From: Yinghuangia soli | GTDB lineage: Bacteria; Actinomycetota; Actinomycetes; Streptomycetales; Streptomycetaceae | NCBI RefSeq assembly: GCF_021502675.1 | Contig: NZ_JAKFHA010000052.1 | Coordinates: 1 to 40,840, forward strand | DNA length: 40,840 nt | Direction: 5' to 3' | In this document: positions 39,598-40,840 of the stretch, in pieces | Layout of the letters: each line of letters begins with the position of its first letter | Numbering within the stretch: the first letter of the stretch is position 1 | Made by a program: the position numbers and the translations under genes | Notes under the pieces: model-generated | What the model was told of the DNA's origin: nothing | The model's input: the letters and a program-made list of their open reading frames with translations, nothing else | The model's database searches: none

Positions 39598-40533
39598 TCA
39601 GGAGGCGGACACCGCCGCTTCGATGTCCGCGAGCAGGTCCGGCGTCAAGACGGACAGTGCCTCGGCGTTGGAGGTCACCTGCTCCGCGGACGTCGCGCCG
39701 ACCAGCACCGAAGGCACCGACGGCTGAGCGGCAAGCCAGGACAGTGCCACCCCGACCAGACTCAGACCGGCCTTGTCCGCTACCGCGCGAAGCCGTTCGA
39801 CCGCCGCGAAGTTCGCCTCGGTCGCCACCGACGCGAAGTACGGCAAGGCGGCGAGCCGGGAGCCCTCGGGGTAGTCGGCGCCCTGCCGGTACTTGCCGGT
39901 GAGGAGCCCGGACGCCAGAGGGAAGTACGGGATCACGCCAACGCCGAAACGCTCGGCTGCCGGTACGAGTTCGCGCTCTGCGCCGCGGGTGAGCAGATTC
40001 CACTCCGCCTGCACGGCGACGAACTGGGCCACCCCGTCGCGGCGGGCCGTGTGTGCAGCGTCGGCCAGCTGCCATGCCGCCAGGTTGGACGCCGCCACGT
40101 AGCGCACCTTGCCGGCCCGGACGAGTTCGTCCAGCGCGGCCAGTGTCTCTTCGACCGGTGTCTCGGGATCGGGGTAGTGCTGGTAGTAGAGGTCGATGTG
40201 GTCGGTCCCCAGCCGCTGGAGGCTGGCCTCGCAGGCTCGGATGATGTACCGGCGCGATGAGCCCCCGCCGTACGGGCCGGGCACCATCGGTGCTCCGAAC
40301 TTCGACGCGATCACCACCTCGTCCCGGCGTGCGCCGAGGGCCTTGCCAAGGATCTCCTCGGACTTGCCCTTGGCGTAGATGTCGGCGGTGTCGAAGAGAG
40401 TGATCCCGGCGTCCAGGGCGGTGCCGACCACCGCGTCGGCGGCGCTCTGGTCGATCTTCATGCCGAAGTTGTTGCAGCCGAGGCCGAGGGACGACACCTT
40501 CAGGCCGGATCGGCCGACGTTCGAGTACTGCAC
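39598..40533 (-). CDS. Aldo/keto reductase
   Basis: The 311-residue product has the catalytic tetrad of the family: Asp and Tyr in TLFDTADIYAKGKSEEILG (about 46-64), Lys in VVIASKFGAP (about 78) and His in YYQHYPDPETPVEE (about 117). NADPH contacts are at VGATSAEQV near the C-terminus. It fits the YghZ/PerR-like group (AKR12-14 type) that reduces aldehydes and ketones, with a preference that cannot be predicted. It lies between a TetR gene and an acyl-CoA synthetase gene, on the same strand as the latter. Confidence 0.9.
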   Translation of the reverse strand: MQYSNVGRSGLKVSSLGLGCNNFGMKIDQSAADAVVGTALDAGITLFDTADIYAKGKSEEILGKALGARRDEVVIASKFGAPMVPGPYGGGSSRRYIIRACEASLQRLGTDHIDLYYQHYPDPETPVEETLAALDELVRAGKVRYVAASNLAAWQLADAAHTARRDGVAQFVAVQAEWNLLTRGAERELVPAAERFGVGVIPYFPLASGLLTGKYRQGADYPEGSRLAALPYFASVATEANFAAVERLRAVADKAGLSLVGVALSWLAAQPSVPSVLVGATSAEQVTSNAEALSVLTPDLLADIEAAVSAS

Positions 40534-40589
40534 GCGTGCTCCTTGCTCGTGGGTGATGCCTTCGGCCGGGTCGGCGAGTCGGCGAGCCG

Positions 40590-40840
40590 CTACCCGTCGG
40601 CCAAGTGCGCGTAGGCGTCGCGCAGTTCGCGTTTGAGGATTTTGCCGCTGGGGTTCTTGGGTAGGGCTTCGGTGATCACGACGTATTTGGGGATCTTGAA
40701 CCCGGCGAGGTGTTCGCGGCAGTGCGCGGTGATCTCGTCGGGTTCGATCTTCTCGCCGGGCTTGGGGACGACGACGGCGGTGACGGCTTCGATCCAGTAC
40801 GGGTGGGTGATCCCGAAGACGGCTGCCTCGGCGACGGCGG
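40590..40840 (-). CDS. Acyl-CoA synthetase (AMP-binding), 3' end only
   Basis: The gene runs off the right edge; only about 83 C-terminal residues are present and no start is visible. They read AVAEAAVFGITHPYWIEAVTA, VVVPKPGEKIEPDEITAHC, AGFKIPKYVVITEALPKNPSGKILKREL and end AHLADG. PSGKILKREL with the catalytic Lys is motif A10 of the ANL superfamily, and GFKIPKYV precedes it as in fatty-acyl and aryl-CoA ligases. It should activate an acid to its CoA thioester, a fitting last step for a degradation region. The frame ends at TAG 40590-40592. Confidence 0.88.
   Translation of the reverse strand, partial: AVAEAAVFGITHPYWIEAVTAVVVPKPGEKIEPDEITAHCREHLAGFKIPKYVVITEALPKNPSGKILKRELRDAYAHLADG

Overview
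The window comes from a very high-GC filamentous actinomycete, a Streptomyces or a close relative. Codons end almost always in G or C, GTG starts are common, and the gene families (FxxH-free HExxH peptide modifier, Tat-exported polysaccharide lyase, GH78, GH3 with LacI, many TetR regulators, an actinomycete-type van cluster) fit that group. The genus cannot be fixed from sequence alone. No rRNA, tRNA, CRISPR array or intact insertion sequence was seen.

Layout. (1) 41-5284, all on the minus strand: a Tat-exported beta-helix pectate-lyase-like protein, an HExxH peptide-modification enzyme, a C-terminally degenerate tyrosine-recombinase-like protein, and small ORFs (42, 18 and 26 codons) that make this the most RiPP-like stretch of the window. 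(2) 5809-6258: a small Sec-exported protein. (3) 6362-12033: a polyamine/amine-use module with an Lrp/AsnC regulator, a PuuB-like FAD oxidoreductase and an aldehyde dehydrogenase, divergent from an APC permease and an SMR-type small membrane transporter; both divergent promoters carry the same 18-bp element. (4) 12093-13100: decayed DNA with a frameshifted gene remnant.

(5) 13105-20550: a complete inducible glycopeptide-resistance cluster: vanS, vanR, a FemX/VanK-type transferase, a dedicated MurF and vanHAX. VanH makes D-lactate, VanA makes D-Ala-D-Lac, VanX removes D-Ala-D-Ala, MurF loads the depsipeptide on the precursor and VanK extends the side chain of the altered precursor. Three separate transcription units (vanK, murF, vanHAX) start with the same gap-free cassette that covers operator, promoter, RBS, start codon and the first codons. 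In vanK and vanH the cassette start is fused in frame to the gene; upstream of murF it drives a 27-residue leader ORF that overlaps the murF GTG start by four bases.

(6) 20618-31465: sugar and solute functions: a GH78 alpha-L-rhamnosidase with a LacI-type operator, a TetR regulator, two orphan family-5 solute-binding lipoproteins in convergent orientation, a GH3 beta-glucosidase and its divergent LacI repressor with two matching operators. (7) 31514-40840: a catabolic region with a HAPMO-like Baeyer-Villiger monooxygenase divergent from an HSL-type esterase, then a VOC-like protein, an SDR, a TetR, a SnoaL-like protein coupled to an ACMSD-type amidohydrolase, another TetR, an aldo/keto reductase and the 3' end of an acyl-CoA synthetase. 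Three promoters in (6) and (7) share one operator fused to the -10 element, which suggests a small regulon.
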